A stretch of DNA of 64,000 bases from Rhodanobacter sp. DHG33 (GTDB lineage Bacteria; Pseudomonadota; Gammaproteobacteria; Xanthomonadales; Rhodanobacteraceae): the NCBI RefSeq assembly GCF_014843005.1, contig NZ_JACYXM010000001.1:558001-622000 (forward strand), read 5' to 3'. How positions within the stretch are numbered: position 1 is the first letter of the stretch; the number at the start of each line of letters is the position of its first letter. This document shows positions 24,571 to 30,870 of this stretch, one piece after another. The notes under the pieces were generated by a model. The model saw nothing but the letters and a program-made list of their open reading frames with translations, had not been told where the DNA came from and made no database searches. Position numbers and translations under genes: made by a program.

Positions 24571-25335
24571 TCAAGACTGGTCGGCTACAAAGTAAACGAC
24601 ACCCTGGGGCGGTCCGAGGACAGGGGGTGGTGACTTCCAGTCGAACCTTCGACTGGAAACGGCAACTTGGCTTACGTCGAACTTCGGAGAAACAATGAAA
24701 TTTTGCCTCCAGTTGAGTACCAGAACCTCGCCATCCGGTGCCTCGACCACAGTGGGCGCAAAGCCCATACGAATCTCATCGGCTCGTGACGTGGCGGTCC
24801 TTACTTCTAGGTTCAACGCAAATGGGCTCGGCCGGATTTCTTTGATGTCGCTGGCAAGATAGCAATGGCGCCACTCTTCATATGGGGCGTGCTTCTGAAG
24901 TGAGACTATTGCGAGATCAAACGACTCGCCATGAACCGTGGTCACCGCACATGGCGTCTCGACATATTGGCTTCCATTTCCGTAGACATCCGGCGGGGTC
25001 GACCCAATCGCACCGAGAATTGATACCTGCCCTGGGTTCAAAAGAATCGGCTTATCATTCCATCTACTAACAAGTTCTAGACGGTCTGGCGAGACGTAAT
25101 TCATGAAGGCTGGAGAGCCTGATAGATACCAGTGACTTTGACAGGCACGACATTGATAAAGAGTCCCATACCTCAAAGGTGCGGACGACACAAAGACTGA
25201 TAAGTCACGTCGAAACTGCGGGTTAGTCGCCGTCTGCGCGTAGTCCCAATTAAAGCCGAGAGTGCTGCCGGCGCCGCACTGCGGACAGTCGGCGGACCGT
25301 GCCAATCGGCTCGACGAAATCTGCATCATCGACAT
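24571..25335 (-). CDS. Unknown protein with N-terminal zinc-ribbon-like cysteines
   Basis: 254 residues. Two CxxC knuckles (CPQC near residue 18 and CRAC near residue 62) suggest a zinc ribbon; the rest is beta-rich with no recognised motif (FAPTVVEAPDGEVLVLNW, GPPQGVVYFV). AGGAGA five bases before ATG 25335 supports the start. No signal peptide is present. It is the second gene of the hairpin-punctuated array. Confidence 0.7.
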   Translation of the reverse strand: MSMMQISSSRLARSADCPQCGAGSTLGFNWDYAQTATNPQFRRDLSVFVSSAPLRYGTLYQCRACQSHWYLSGSPAFMNYVSPDRLELVSRWNDKPILLNPGQVSILGAIGSTPPDVYGNGSQYVETPCAVTTVHGESFDLAIVSLQKHAPYEEWRHCYLASDIKEIRPSPFALNLEVRTATSRADEIRMGFAPTVVEAPDGEVLVLNWRQNFIVSPKFDVSQVAVSSRRFDWKSPPPVLGPPQGVVYFVADQS

Positions 25336-25386
25336 ACATTCTCCTGTCCCATAGGGGCCTTTCAGTTCTACGCCACACCCTGAAGT

Positions 25387-25410
25387 GTCCGCTTCGGGTC
25401 GGAAGCGGAC
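25387..25410 (-). repeat. 24-nt hairpin element, copy 3
   Basis: Perfect 9-bp arms GTCCGCTTC/GAAGCGGAC around GGGTCG, 3 bp after the 88-residue gene. The stem-top T-A pair of copy 4 is replaced by C-G here, again with both arms changed. Confidence 0.85.
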
Positions 25411-25413
25411 CTT

Positions 25414-25680
25414 CTATTCGCGGCTAATCGCCGCCTCAAAGTACTTGTCTGCGTCGGCTATCGTCTCGACAACGGCGGGTGCTTCCGCAGTGCCCCAGAA
25501 AGGCAGACGCCATTGCGGATCGTGTTCCTTTCTTAGAACGGAAGCTGACAACAGTCCGTCAGCCCGATTCACGACCACTGTTACCAGGTCGAGGTCCGGC
25601 AGGTGGCGCTCGAACAGCACGGAGTCGCCCTGTCGGAGGGACAGGTTCCAGATTCCGCCATACCTTTCTTCCCATGCCAT
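25414..25680 (-). CDS. Hypothetical protein, 88 residues
   Basis: The start at 25680 (MAWEERYGGIWNLSLRQGD) has AAGGGG in front; the longer frame upstream reads through hairpin copy 4 and is not credible. The product is a small soluble protein with a beta-rich N-terminus (DSVLFERHLPDLDLVTVVV) and an acidic helical end (ETIADADKYFEAAI). No known family. Size and context resemble single-gene accessory cassettes. Confidence 0.6.
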   Translation of the reverse strand: MAWEERYGGIWNLSLRQGDSVLFERHLPDLDLVTVVVNRADGLLSASVLRKEHDPQWRLPFWGTAEAPAVVETIADADKYFEAAISRE

Positions 25681-25716
25681 GACACCCCTTGCCCCCTTTG
25701 GGATTCCAGCAGAAAT

Positions 25717-25740
25717 GTCCGCTTTGGGTCGAAAGCGGAC
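25717..25740 (-). repeat. 24-nt hairpin element, copy 4
   Basis: Perfect 9-bp arms GTCCGCTTT/AAAGCGGAC around GGGTCG, 34 bp after the ParB-like gene; it best represents the family consensus. Confidence 0.88.
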
Positions 25741-25774
25741 CTTAACTGGTGCGCCAGACGCGCAGGAAATCAAG

Positions 25775-26131
25775 TTACCAACGCCCGCCATCGCTAAGTA
25801 CGACGGGAATCTGTGGATATCCCCTTTGCGCAGAAGCATAAAAGCGGTGAAACCCGTTCACGACTCTGTACTTATAGGTTGATGTGTACTCGATTGGGGC
25901 CACGACTATAGGTGGCAAAATCCCTTCTGGGTCCATCATGGCCATAAGCACCGGAACCATCTTGTATTTCTTGAAAGGGTCAACACCCTCTCCCCTAACA
26001 GGTGGCTCAATTTCCGATAGTGGAACCGGCTGAGCATTCGAGTTCTGTTCGTAGCAATAGAAGCGGTAGCCGGGCGACACCATCTCAAAGTCGCAAAAGC
26101 TTAGCCATTCCTCGGGAATTGTGTAGCGCAT
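25775..26131 (-). CDS. ParB-N-like single-domain protein
   Basis: About 118 residues from ATG 26131, which has GAGGCGGG in front; an ATG at 26167 would add 12 residues but lacks a ribosome site. The C-terminal half (VPVLMAMMDPEGILPPIVVAPI, YRVVNGFHRFYASAQRGYPQIPVVL) resembles the ParB N-terminal/sulfiredoxin-like fold, in which the GxHR-type turn binds nucleotide. There is no helix-turn-helix, so it is not a partition protein. Similar lone domains occur in accessory gene arrays. Function unknown. Confidence 0.65.
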   Translation of the reverse strand: MRYTIPEEWLSFCDFEMVSPGYRFYCYEQNSNAQPVPLSEIEPPVRGEGVDPFKKYKMVPVLMAMMDPEGILPPIVVAPIEYTSTYKYRVVNGFHRFYASAQRGYPQIPVVLSDGGRW

Positions 26132-26161
26132 TGGCCCGCCTCTGATTTGCCTGACTTGGTT

Positions 26162-26185
26162 GTCCATTAAGGGTTGGAAGAGGAC
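26162..26185 (-). repeat. 24-nt hairpin element, degraded copy
   Basis: GTCCATTAAGGG then TTGGAAGAGGAC aligns base-for-base over 24 nt with the family, including the following CTT shared by copies 3, 4 and 5, but the upper stem is broken. It lies 6 bp after the 77-residue gene. Confidence 0.6.
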
Positions 26186-26191
26186 CTTCCC

Positions 26192-26425
26192 TCAATCGGT
26201 ATTTTCATTGATCAGGCGATCAACGAGCTCAACTCCCCCAACGATGTCCTCGGTGCCCACAAACCGGGAAACCTCCATATGGCCGTCTTCAAATACGTCC
26301 ACATCGACCCGTTCGCCGACCAGGGTTAGCGAGACTAGAACCGAGTCCGGGCGGTGCCTTCCAAGCCTGAAGTAGATCCCTGCAGCCTCCAAGCGGCTCA
26401 GCAGGTCATAGAGCGCATGCGACAC
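26192..26425 (-). CDS. Hypothetical protein, 77 residues (immunity-like)
   Basis: GTG 26425 with AAGGGG six bases ahead starts MSHALYDLLSRLEAAGIYF; the longer frame crosses hairpin copy 5. The remainder, PDSVLVSLTLVGERVDVDVFEDGHMEVSRFVGTEDIVGG, is a compact beta-sheet pattern like small immunity proteins of polymorphic toxins. No toxin is adjacent. The match is by appearance only. Confidence 0.6.
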   Translation of the reverse strand: MSHALYDLLSRLEAAGIYFRLGRHRPDSVLVSLTLVGERVDVDVFEDGHMEVSRFVGTEDIVGGVELVDRLINENTD

Positions 26426-26446
26426 AAGATTCCCCTTGTTTGCGAA

Positions 26447-26470
26447 GTCCGCTTTGGGTCGGTAGCAGAC
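26447..26470 (-). repeat. 24-nt hairpin element, copy 5
   Basis: Left arm GTCCGCTTT is consensus, while the right arm GTAGCAGAC has diverged; loop GGGTCG retained. It lies 1 bp after the 91-residue gene. Confidence 0.75.
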
Positions 26471-26471
26471 C

Positions 26472-26747
26472 TTACGGTTCCGACAGCAGCAGGCCATTTG
26501 CCGCAAGCAAGCACGCCAGAACATAGTGGCCGAACGCCGCTAACTCGTCTTCGGGTAAATCCAGAGAAGATAGCTCCCCGCGTTCGTAATCCTTGAACGT
26601 CACGAAGACCTCGTGTTGCCATGGCCCTGACTCACCAGGCGCAAGATTCCGGACATCGTTCAGCACCACCCGAAGGCGGCCATCAGGCAGCCCCAGCAGG
26701 CTGCAGGTGACGCCACGCTCGCCCCTTTCTTTGTCGCTGCTATCCAT
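26472..26747 (-). CDS. Hypothetical protein, 91 residues
   Basis: AAGGAG five bases before ATG 26747 fixes the start (MDSSDKERGERGVTCSLLGL). The protein has a beta-rich middle (LRVVLNDVRNLAPGESGPW, HEVFVTFKDYERGELSSLDL) and a hydrophobic C-terminal helix (FGHYVLACLLAANGLLL) that is too short and polar for a clear membrane anchor. No known family. Upstream, the frame would extend through hairpin copy 6, which is rejected. Confidence 0.6.
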   Translation of the reverse strand: MDSSDKERGERGVTCSLLGLPDGRLRVVLNDVRNLAPGESGPWQHEVFVTFKDYERGELSSLDLPEDELAAFGHYVLACLLAANGLLLSEP

Positions 26748-26771
26748 GCCGTCTCCTTGTCTATCGCTCAT

Positions 26772-26795
26772 GTCCGCTTCGGGTCGAAAGCGGAC
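26772..26795 (-). repeat. 24-nt hairpin element, copy 6
   Basis: Arms GTCCGCTT/AAGCGGAC around the GGGTCG loop, extended by a flanking T-A pair. It lies 16 bp after the stop of a short hydrophobic ORF and closes the array. Confidence 0.85.
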
Positions 26796-26811
26796 ATTCC
26801 AGACTTGCCGA

Positions 26812-26913
26812 TCATAGAACCGATGAAAGCATGACAACGAGCAGGCCAATGACGGCACCTGCAAGAAGGACCAGGCAGAGCGCCGGTGCGGAAAGGAAGC
26901 CAAAACAAAACAA
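26812..26913 (-). pseudogene. Short hydrophobic ORF or C-terminal remnant of a membrane protein
   Basis: A 33-codon frame from TTG 26913 ends with a strongly hydrophobic segment (LCLVLLAGAVIGLLVVML) typical of a membrane helix. No good ribosome site precedes it, and a stop lies just upstream in frame. A copy of the GCACTC repeat begins about 20 bp upstream. It is either a tiny membrane peptide or what remains of a larger gene cut by the repeat. Hairpin copy 6 follows its stop, as for the other array genes. Confidence 0.35.
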
Positions 26914-26931
26914 GGATCAGAGTAGAGCTTT

Positions 26932-26960
26932 CAAAAAAAATGCACTCCGCTCCCCTTATT
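26932..26960. repeat. Copy of the GCACTC repeat at the array border
   Basis: An A-run followed by TGCACTCCGCTCCCCTTATT, the third and most diverged copy. It marks the boundary between the accessory stretch and the peroxidase gene. Confidence 0.45.
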
Positions 26961-26967
26961 TCGCCCG

Positions 26968-28302
26968 CTACAGCGCCCCACCGGCCTTGGCCGAATAACC
27001 ATCATCCAGCGTACCAAGGAAGGCAATGACATCGGCAATCTCACGAGCATCGAGCGTGGGCTTGTCGCCCTGCACGCGATCCATCGGCGCGTCGCTACGA
27101 TCCACGTTCGCGCGATAACGCAACGGCAGGTCATCAAACTTCTGCACCTTGCCTCCCACCACCGGATACCACTTCCGTGGATCGGTATCGCGCTCGACAT
27201 AGAAATGCATCATCGCGTCCAGCGTGTGGAAGTAGCCGTTGTGGAAGAACACCCGGCGCGTGGCGACGTTGCGCAAGGTGGGCGTCTTGAACATGCCGCA
27301 GTACTGCGCCTGTCCGGCGAGATCGCTACGCTTGGGGCCGCACAAGCCCAGGTCGTAGTAATGCGGATCGCGGTTGACCGGGATGACCGGGTTGCGCGGC
27401 ACACCCAACGCTTCGTACGAGTAGTCAGTGAACGCCGCCGGCCGCCCGCCCGGTCCGGGCACGTCGATGTGGCAGGACGCGCAATTGCCTTTCTTCGGGT
27501 CGTTGAACAGGGCGTAGCCGTGCAGCTCCTGTGCGGTGAAGCGGGCGTGGCCCGAGACCACCGCGTCGAACTTGCTGGTGTAAGGGTGGAAGCTCGGGTC
27601 TTCGGCCTGGAAAGCCTCCAGCGCGGCGCCGATGTCGTCGAACGCCTGCCGTGGATGCGCGAACACATCCGCGCCGAAGACCTGCTCGAACTGGTGCGCG
27701 AAGACACCCTCGTGCACCGCCGCGACCACGGCCGCCGGTGTGGCGTTGGCCATCTCGTCCGGATCGAGCAGTGGGGCGGCCGCTTGTTGCCGGCGTGATG
27801 CGGCCGCGCCGTCGCGACCGAAGCCGCCGGTCGGCCCTTCGTATTCGGCGTCTTCGGAGCCGGGGGTGAAGTAGTTCAGGGTGAACAGCGGCGTGTTGTC
27901 CAGGTAGCGCAGCGAGGGCACGGCGCGCGTGCCGGCATGGCGTTGGTCGCGGCCACCCAATTGCACCGCGCGGCCGTCCGGCGGCCCGTAGGCGTGCGCG
28001 GGGTCGTGGCAACTGGCGCAAGACATACGCCCGGAGGCGGACAAGGCCGTGTCGAAGAACAGCTGCCGGCCCAGCGCCGCCTGCGCGCTCAATCGTGCCG
28101 GTGGCGACGGATAGCGCACCCATTGGCGGATGGCGGCATCGATTGCCGCGTCTGTCGATGTCGTCGATGCGGCGTGTTCACGCGCGACCACCGGCAGGCA
28201 CACGCCCGCGATACCCATGGCGGCCATCGCCAGCGCCGCGACGATAGCGGGCCGGATCCAGCCGGACCTGCTTCGATACCGTTCCGTCCGCACGAGACGC
28301 AT
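26968..28302 (-). CDS. Di-haem cytochrome c peroxidase (CcpA/MauG family)
   Basis: A 444-residue periplasmic enzyme with two c-type haem sites, CASCH near residue 98 and CASCH near residue 280, the pattern of bacterial cytochrome c peroxidases that reduce H2O2 with electrons from small cytochromes. An N-terminal hydrophobic segment (about residues 17-38, VAALAMAAMGIAGVCLPVVA) is the signal. The family Met/His region appears in MFKTPTLRNVATRRVFFHNGYF. ATG 28302 follows AAGG; the track upstream has only a TTG. It is 44 bp after the phosphoesterase gene and probably co-transcribed. Confidence 0.92.
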   Translation of the reverse strand: MRLVRTERYRSRSGWIRPAIVAALAMAAMGIAGVCLPVVAREHAASTTSTDAAIDAAIRQWVRYPSPPARLSAQAALGRQLFFDTALSASGRMSCASCHDPAHAYGPPDGRAVQLGGRDQRHAGTRAVPSLRYLDNTPLFTLNYFTPGSEDAEYEGPTGGFGRDGAAASRRQQAAAPLLDPDEMANATPAAVVAAVHEGVFAHQFEQVFGADVFAHPRQAFDDIGAALEAFQAEDPSFHPYTSKFDAVVSGHARFTAQELHGYALFNDPKKGNCASCHIDVPGPGGRPAAFTDYSYEALGVPRNPVIPVNRDPHYYDLGLCGPKRSDLAGQAQYCGMFKTPTLRNVATRRVFFHNGYFHTLDAMMHFYVERDTDPRKWYPVVGGKVQKFDDLPLRYRANVDRSDAPMDRVQGDKPTLDAREIADVIAFLGTLDDGYSAKAGGAL

Positions 28303-28346
28303 GGCCTTGCCCAACTCGCGATCACCGCCGACGACGCGATGATGGC

Positions 28347-30758
28347 TCAGAACTGGAACAGCGACATGAGGTCGCCCACCGATGGGCCGTTGACCGGCCG
28401 GTACGGATGGCTGGCCGTGGTCACCGGGTCCGGCAGGTTGTCGCGGCTGCGCGGCGACAGCGGCGGCAGGCGCCAGTTGCGCTCGATGAATTTCAGGATC
28501 GACGCATGATCACCGTACTCGTGATCGACCGCGCCTTTGCGCGCATACGGCGACACCGCCAGCATCGCGATGCGCGGGCCGTCGCCGAAGAAATCCACTG
28601 TCTGGATGTAGCCGGTGTCGAAGTGGCCGCCGCCTTCGTCGGTGGTGATGAGGATCGCGGTGTGCGCCCACAGCGCGGGATCGGCCTGCACCTTGGCGAG
28701 CAGATCCTTGAGGAAGGCTTCGTAGCTGGCCGGTGCGGAATAACCCGGGTGGCCGCTGTCGAAACCCTTCGGCACCACGAAGGACACCGCGGGCAGCGTG
28801 TGGTGCGCGAGGTCGCTGTCGAACGTGGCGAGACCGGCCAGGCCGGACTTCAGCGCCGGATCACCCATCACCTTGGACGACGCCACCAGCGGATCGCCGA
28901 TGTTGTTGTACTGGAGCATCTGCGCCTTAGGCACTGACATGTGCAGCGTGGCCGCGTCCGTGGCGACGTCGGCTGCGTCGCGGCCGCCGGTGTACCACTT
29001 CCAGCTCACGCCGTGCTTTGCCAGCACTTCGGCGATGGTGGGCACGGTCTGCGGCGGGTAGGTGTAGTTGTCCGGGCCGATCGGCTGCACGCGGCCGTCC
29101 ATGTCGTAGCCGGGGTTGTAGTTGTTCACCAGGTAGTAGGCGCCGGGCGCGCACTTGCTGGGGATGTGCCGCGCGTCGAGGAAGGCGCGGATGGCGGCCA
29201 CGCCTGGCTGCTTCGTGTCCGAGCAGTCCACATAGGAGCCGCCCGAGTAACCGTCGCGGGTGTAGAAGTCCGGCGTGCCCGGCATCGGGTCGGGGTTCTC
29301 GATCTGGTTGGCCGGCGGCGTGGCGACCTGGCCGTCCTGGTTGAAGAACGGCACGTCGGCGGTGGCGATGGCGAAGAAGTTGGCGCCGGTGCCGCCCATG
29401 ATGGACTGGTGGTAGTTGTCGCTCAGCGCATAGCCCTGCGCCAGCGCGCGGAACAGCGGCGCGTCGCCTGCGGACATGTTCATGAAGCCCATCAACTCGC
29501 CGCCCTGCGACGGGTTGGCCGGGCTCACGCCCTTGGTGTCGCCGCCCATGCCGGCGCTGGCGGCCACCCAGGTGAACATGTCCAGCTTGTCGTTGTCGCC
29601 GCCGGTCTGCTGCCACATCTGGAAGAAGCGGTGCACTGGATCGCCGGTCACCACCGTCGCCGCGAGGCCGTCCTTGCCGGCGTCGCGGTACGGCACGTAG
29701 CGGGTGATCTGGAACGGCCCGTTGGGCAGGTCGGCGGGGAAGCGCGTGTCCGGCACGCCCGCGGCGTTTTCGAAGGTGACCGGATTCATTTCGCCGATCT
29801 GCAGCGGTTGCGGCAGCGTGGTGTAGCTGCCTGCGCGTTCGGGCTGCAGGGTATAGGCCTGCAAGGGCGCGCCCTTGCTCTGCGCCGCCAGCGCGAAGTT
29901 GGGACCGGGCGTGCCGTCGGCGTTGATGATGCCTTCGGACAGCAGGTTGCGCACCGACTGCCCGGCGGCCGGTGCATAGCCGCCGAACAGGCCGTCGAAG
30001 GTCTGGTTCTCGCCGATCACCACGATGACGTGCTGGATCGGCGTGGTGGTCGGCCCCTGCGCGATGGCCAGCGCCGAAGCCGCCGCGTTTGCCGGCACGG
30101 CGGCGGATGGTGTGCCCTGCGCAGGGATGGAGACGACGACGCGGTCGGCATCGCTGCCCACGCTGACGGTGCCGTGCCGCACGTCGAAGTGGACGACTGC
30201 GAACAACGCGCCCAGCGGGTTGCCGGTATCGGCATGGGATGACGCGCTAGCCGCCGAATCCTTCGCTGTATCGGCAGATACATGGAAGGCCGAATACAGT
30301 GGCGCGAGCACGGTGGCGACATCGTGTTCCGCTGCGGCGATGCGCGCAGCGTCGAAGCTTGCCATCTGCGCCGCATCCGGTGCGCGGTCCAGCACCGCGC
30401 CCAAGGCACGTTGCGTCTGCAGCGTGGTGACCGGATCGAGGTTCGCCACCGCCTGCGTCTGCTCCGACGTGGGAGCGAAGGTCGCGGACAAAGTGGCCGC
30501 AGCGCCATCGTCGTCGTTGAACGGCGCCGTCAGCACGAAGGGGCCCATGCCGTCGAGGACGAGCGAGTAGCGGCCTCGCGCATCGGTCACGCTGGACACC
30601 GCGTGATGTCCCGCATGGTCCGTCGCCGTGACCGGCACGCCCGCCACCGGCACCGCGCCGCCGACCGTGCCGCTGACGGTGACATGCGATACGGCAGCTT
30701 CATGCCCGCAACCGCCAAGCGCGAGCAGCAGGGCCACGGACAACAGGCGATGTTTCAT
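28347..30758 (-). CDS. Phosphoesterase-family (phospholipase C/acid phosphatase-like) lipoprotein
   Basis: 803 residues. A lipoprotein signal with lipobox LGGC (Cys about residue 17) predicts membrane anchoring. Residues about 25-100 form a carboxypeptidase-regulatory/Ig-like domain (VTVSGTVGGAVPVAGVPVTATD). From about residue 215 the PF04185-type phosphoesterase domain begins with VIVVIGENQTFDGLFGGY, whose Glu/Asn/Thr form the metal and nucleophile site; metal ligands recur in LITTDEGGGHFD and EYGDHASI. The ATG at 30758 is preceded by CGGGGA; the frame further upstream has no signal. Substrate (phospholipid or phosphate monoester) is unknown. It lies between a TonB receptor and a peroxidase. 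Confidence 0.88.
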   Translation of the reverse strand: MKHRLLSVALLLALGGCGHEAAVSHVTVSGTVGGAVPVAGVPVTATDHAGHHAVSSVTDARGRYSLVLDGMGPFVLTAPFNDDDGAAATLSATFAPTSEQTQAVANLDPVTTLQTQRALGAVLDRAPDAAQMASFDAARIAAAEHDVATVLAPLYSAFHVSADTAKDSAASASSHADTGNPLGALFAVVHFDVRHGTVSVGSDADRVVVSIPAQGTPSAAVPANAAASALAIAQGPTTTPIQHVIVVIGENQTFDGLFGGYAPAAGQSVRNLLSEGIINADGTPGPNFALAAQSKGAPLQAYTLQPERAGSYTTLPQPLQIGEMNPVTFENAAGVPDTRFPADLPNGPFQITRYVPYRDAGKDGLAATVVTGDPVHRFFQMWQQTGGDNDKLDMFTWVAASAGMGGDTKGVSPANPSQGGELMGFMNMSAGDAPLFRALAQGYALSDNYHQSIMGGTGANFFAIATADVPFFNQDGQVATPPANQIENPDPMPGTPDFYTRDGYSGGSYVDCSDTKQPGVAAIRAFLDARHIPSKCAPGAYYLVNNYNPGYDMDGRVQPIGPDNYTYPPQTVPTIAEVLAKHGVSWKWYTGGRDAADVATDAATLHMSVPKAQMLQYNNIGDPLVASSKVMGDPALKSGLAGLATFDSDLAHHTLPAVSFVVPKGFDSGHPGYSAPASYEAFLKDLLAKVQADPALWAHTAILITTDEGGGHFDTGYIQTVDFFGDGPRIAMLAVSPYARKGAVDHEYGDHASILKFIERNWRLPPLSPRSRDNLPDPVTTASHPYRPVNGPSVGDLMSLFQF

Positions 30759-30837
30759 GAGCGATCCCCGGAAATGATTGGACGCGGACAAGTCCGCGCC
30801 CAGCTGCAACAGTAGCGTTTTCGCGCCCGCATTCCTC

Positions 30838-30861
30838 GTGCCGGCTCCGATCAGCCGGCAC
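30838..30861 (-). terminator. Possible attenuating hairpin after the TonB receptor
   Basis: GTGCCGGCT/AGCCGGCAC is a perfect 9-bp stem with a 6-nt loop, 10 bp after the receptor stop. The minus-strand continuation is not T-rich, so termination would be weak; it could reduce expression of the downstream lipoprotein relative to the receptor. Confidence 0.35.
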
Positions 30862-30870
30862 GGGAAAATG

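Noticed and set aside
23533-26795. Standard integron attC sites
   Set aside because: The 24-nt elements lack the RYYYAAC and GTTRRRY ends and two-core layout, and no integrase gene is present. The cassette-like layout is kept as a finding, not as an integron call.
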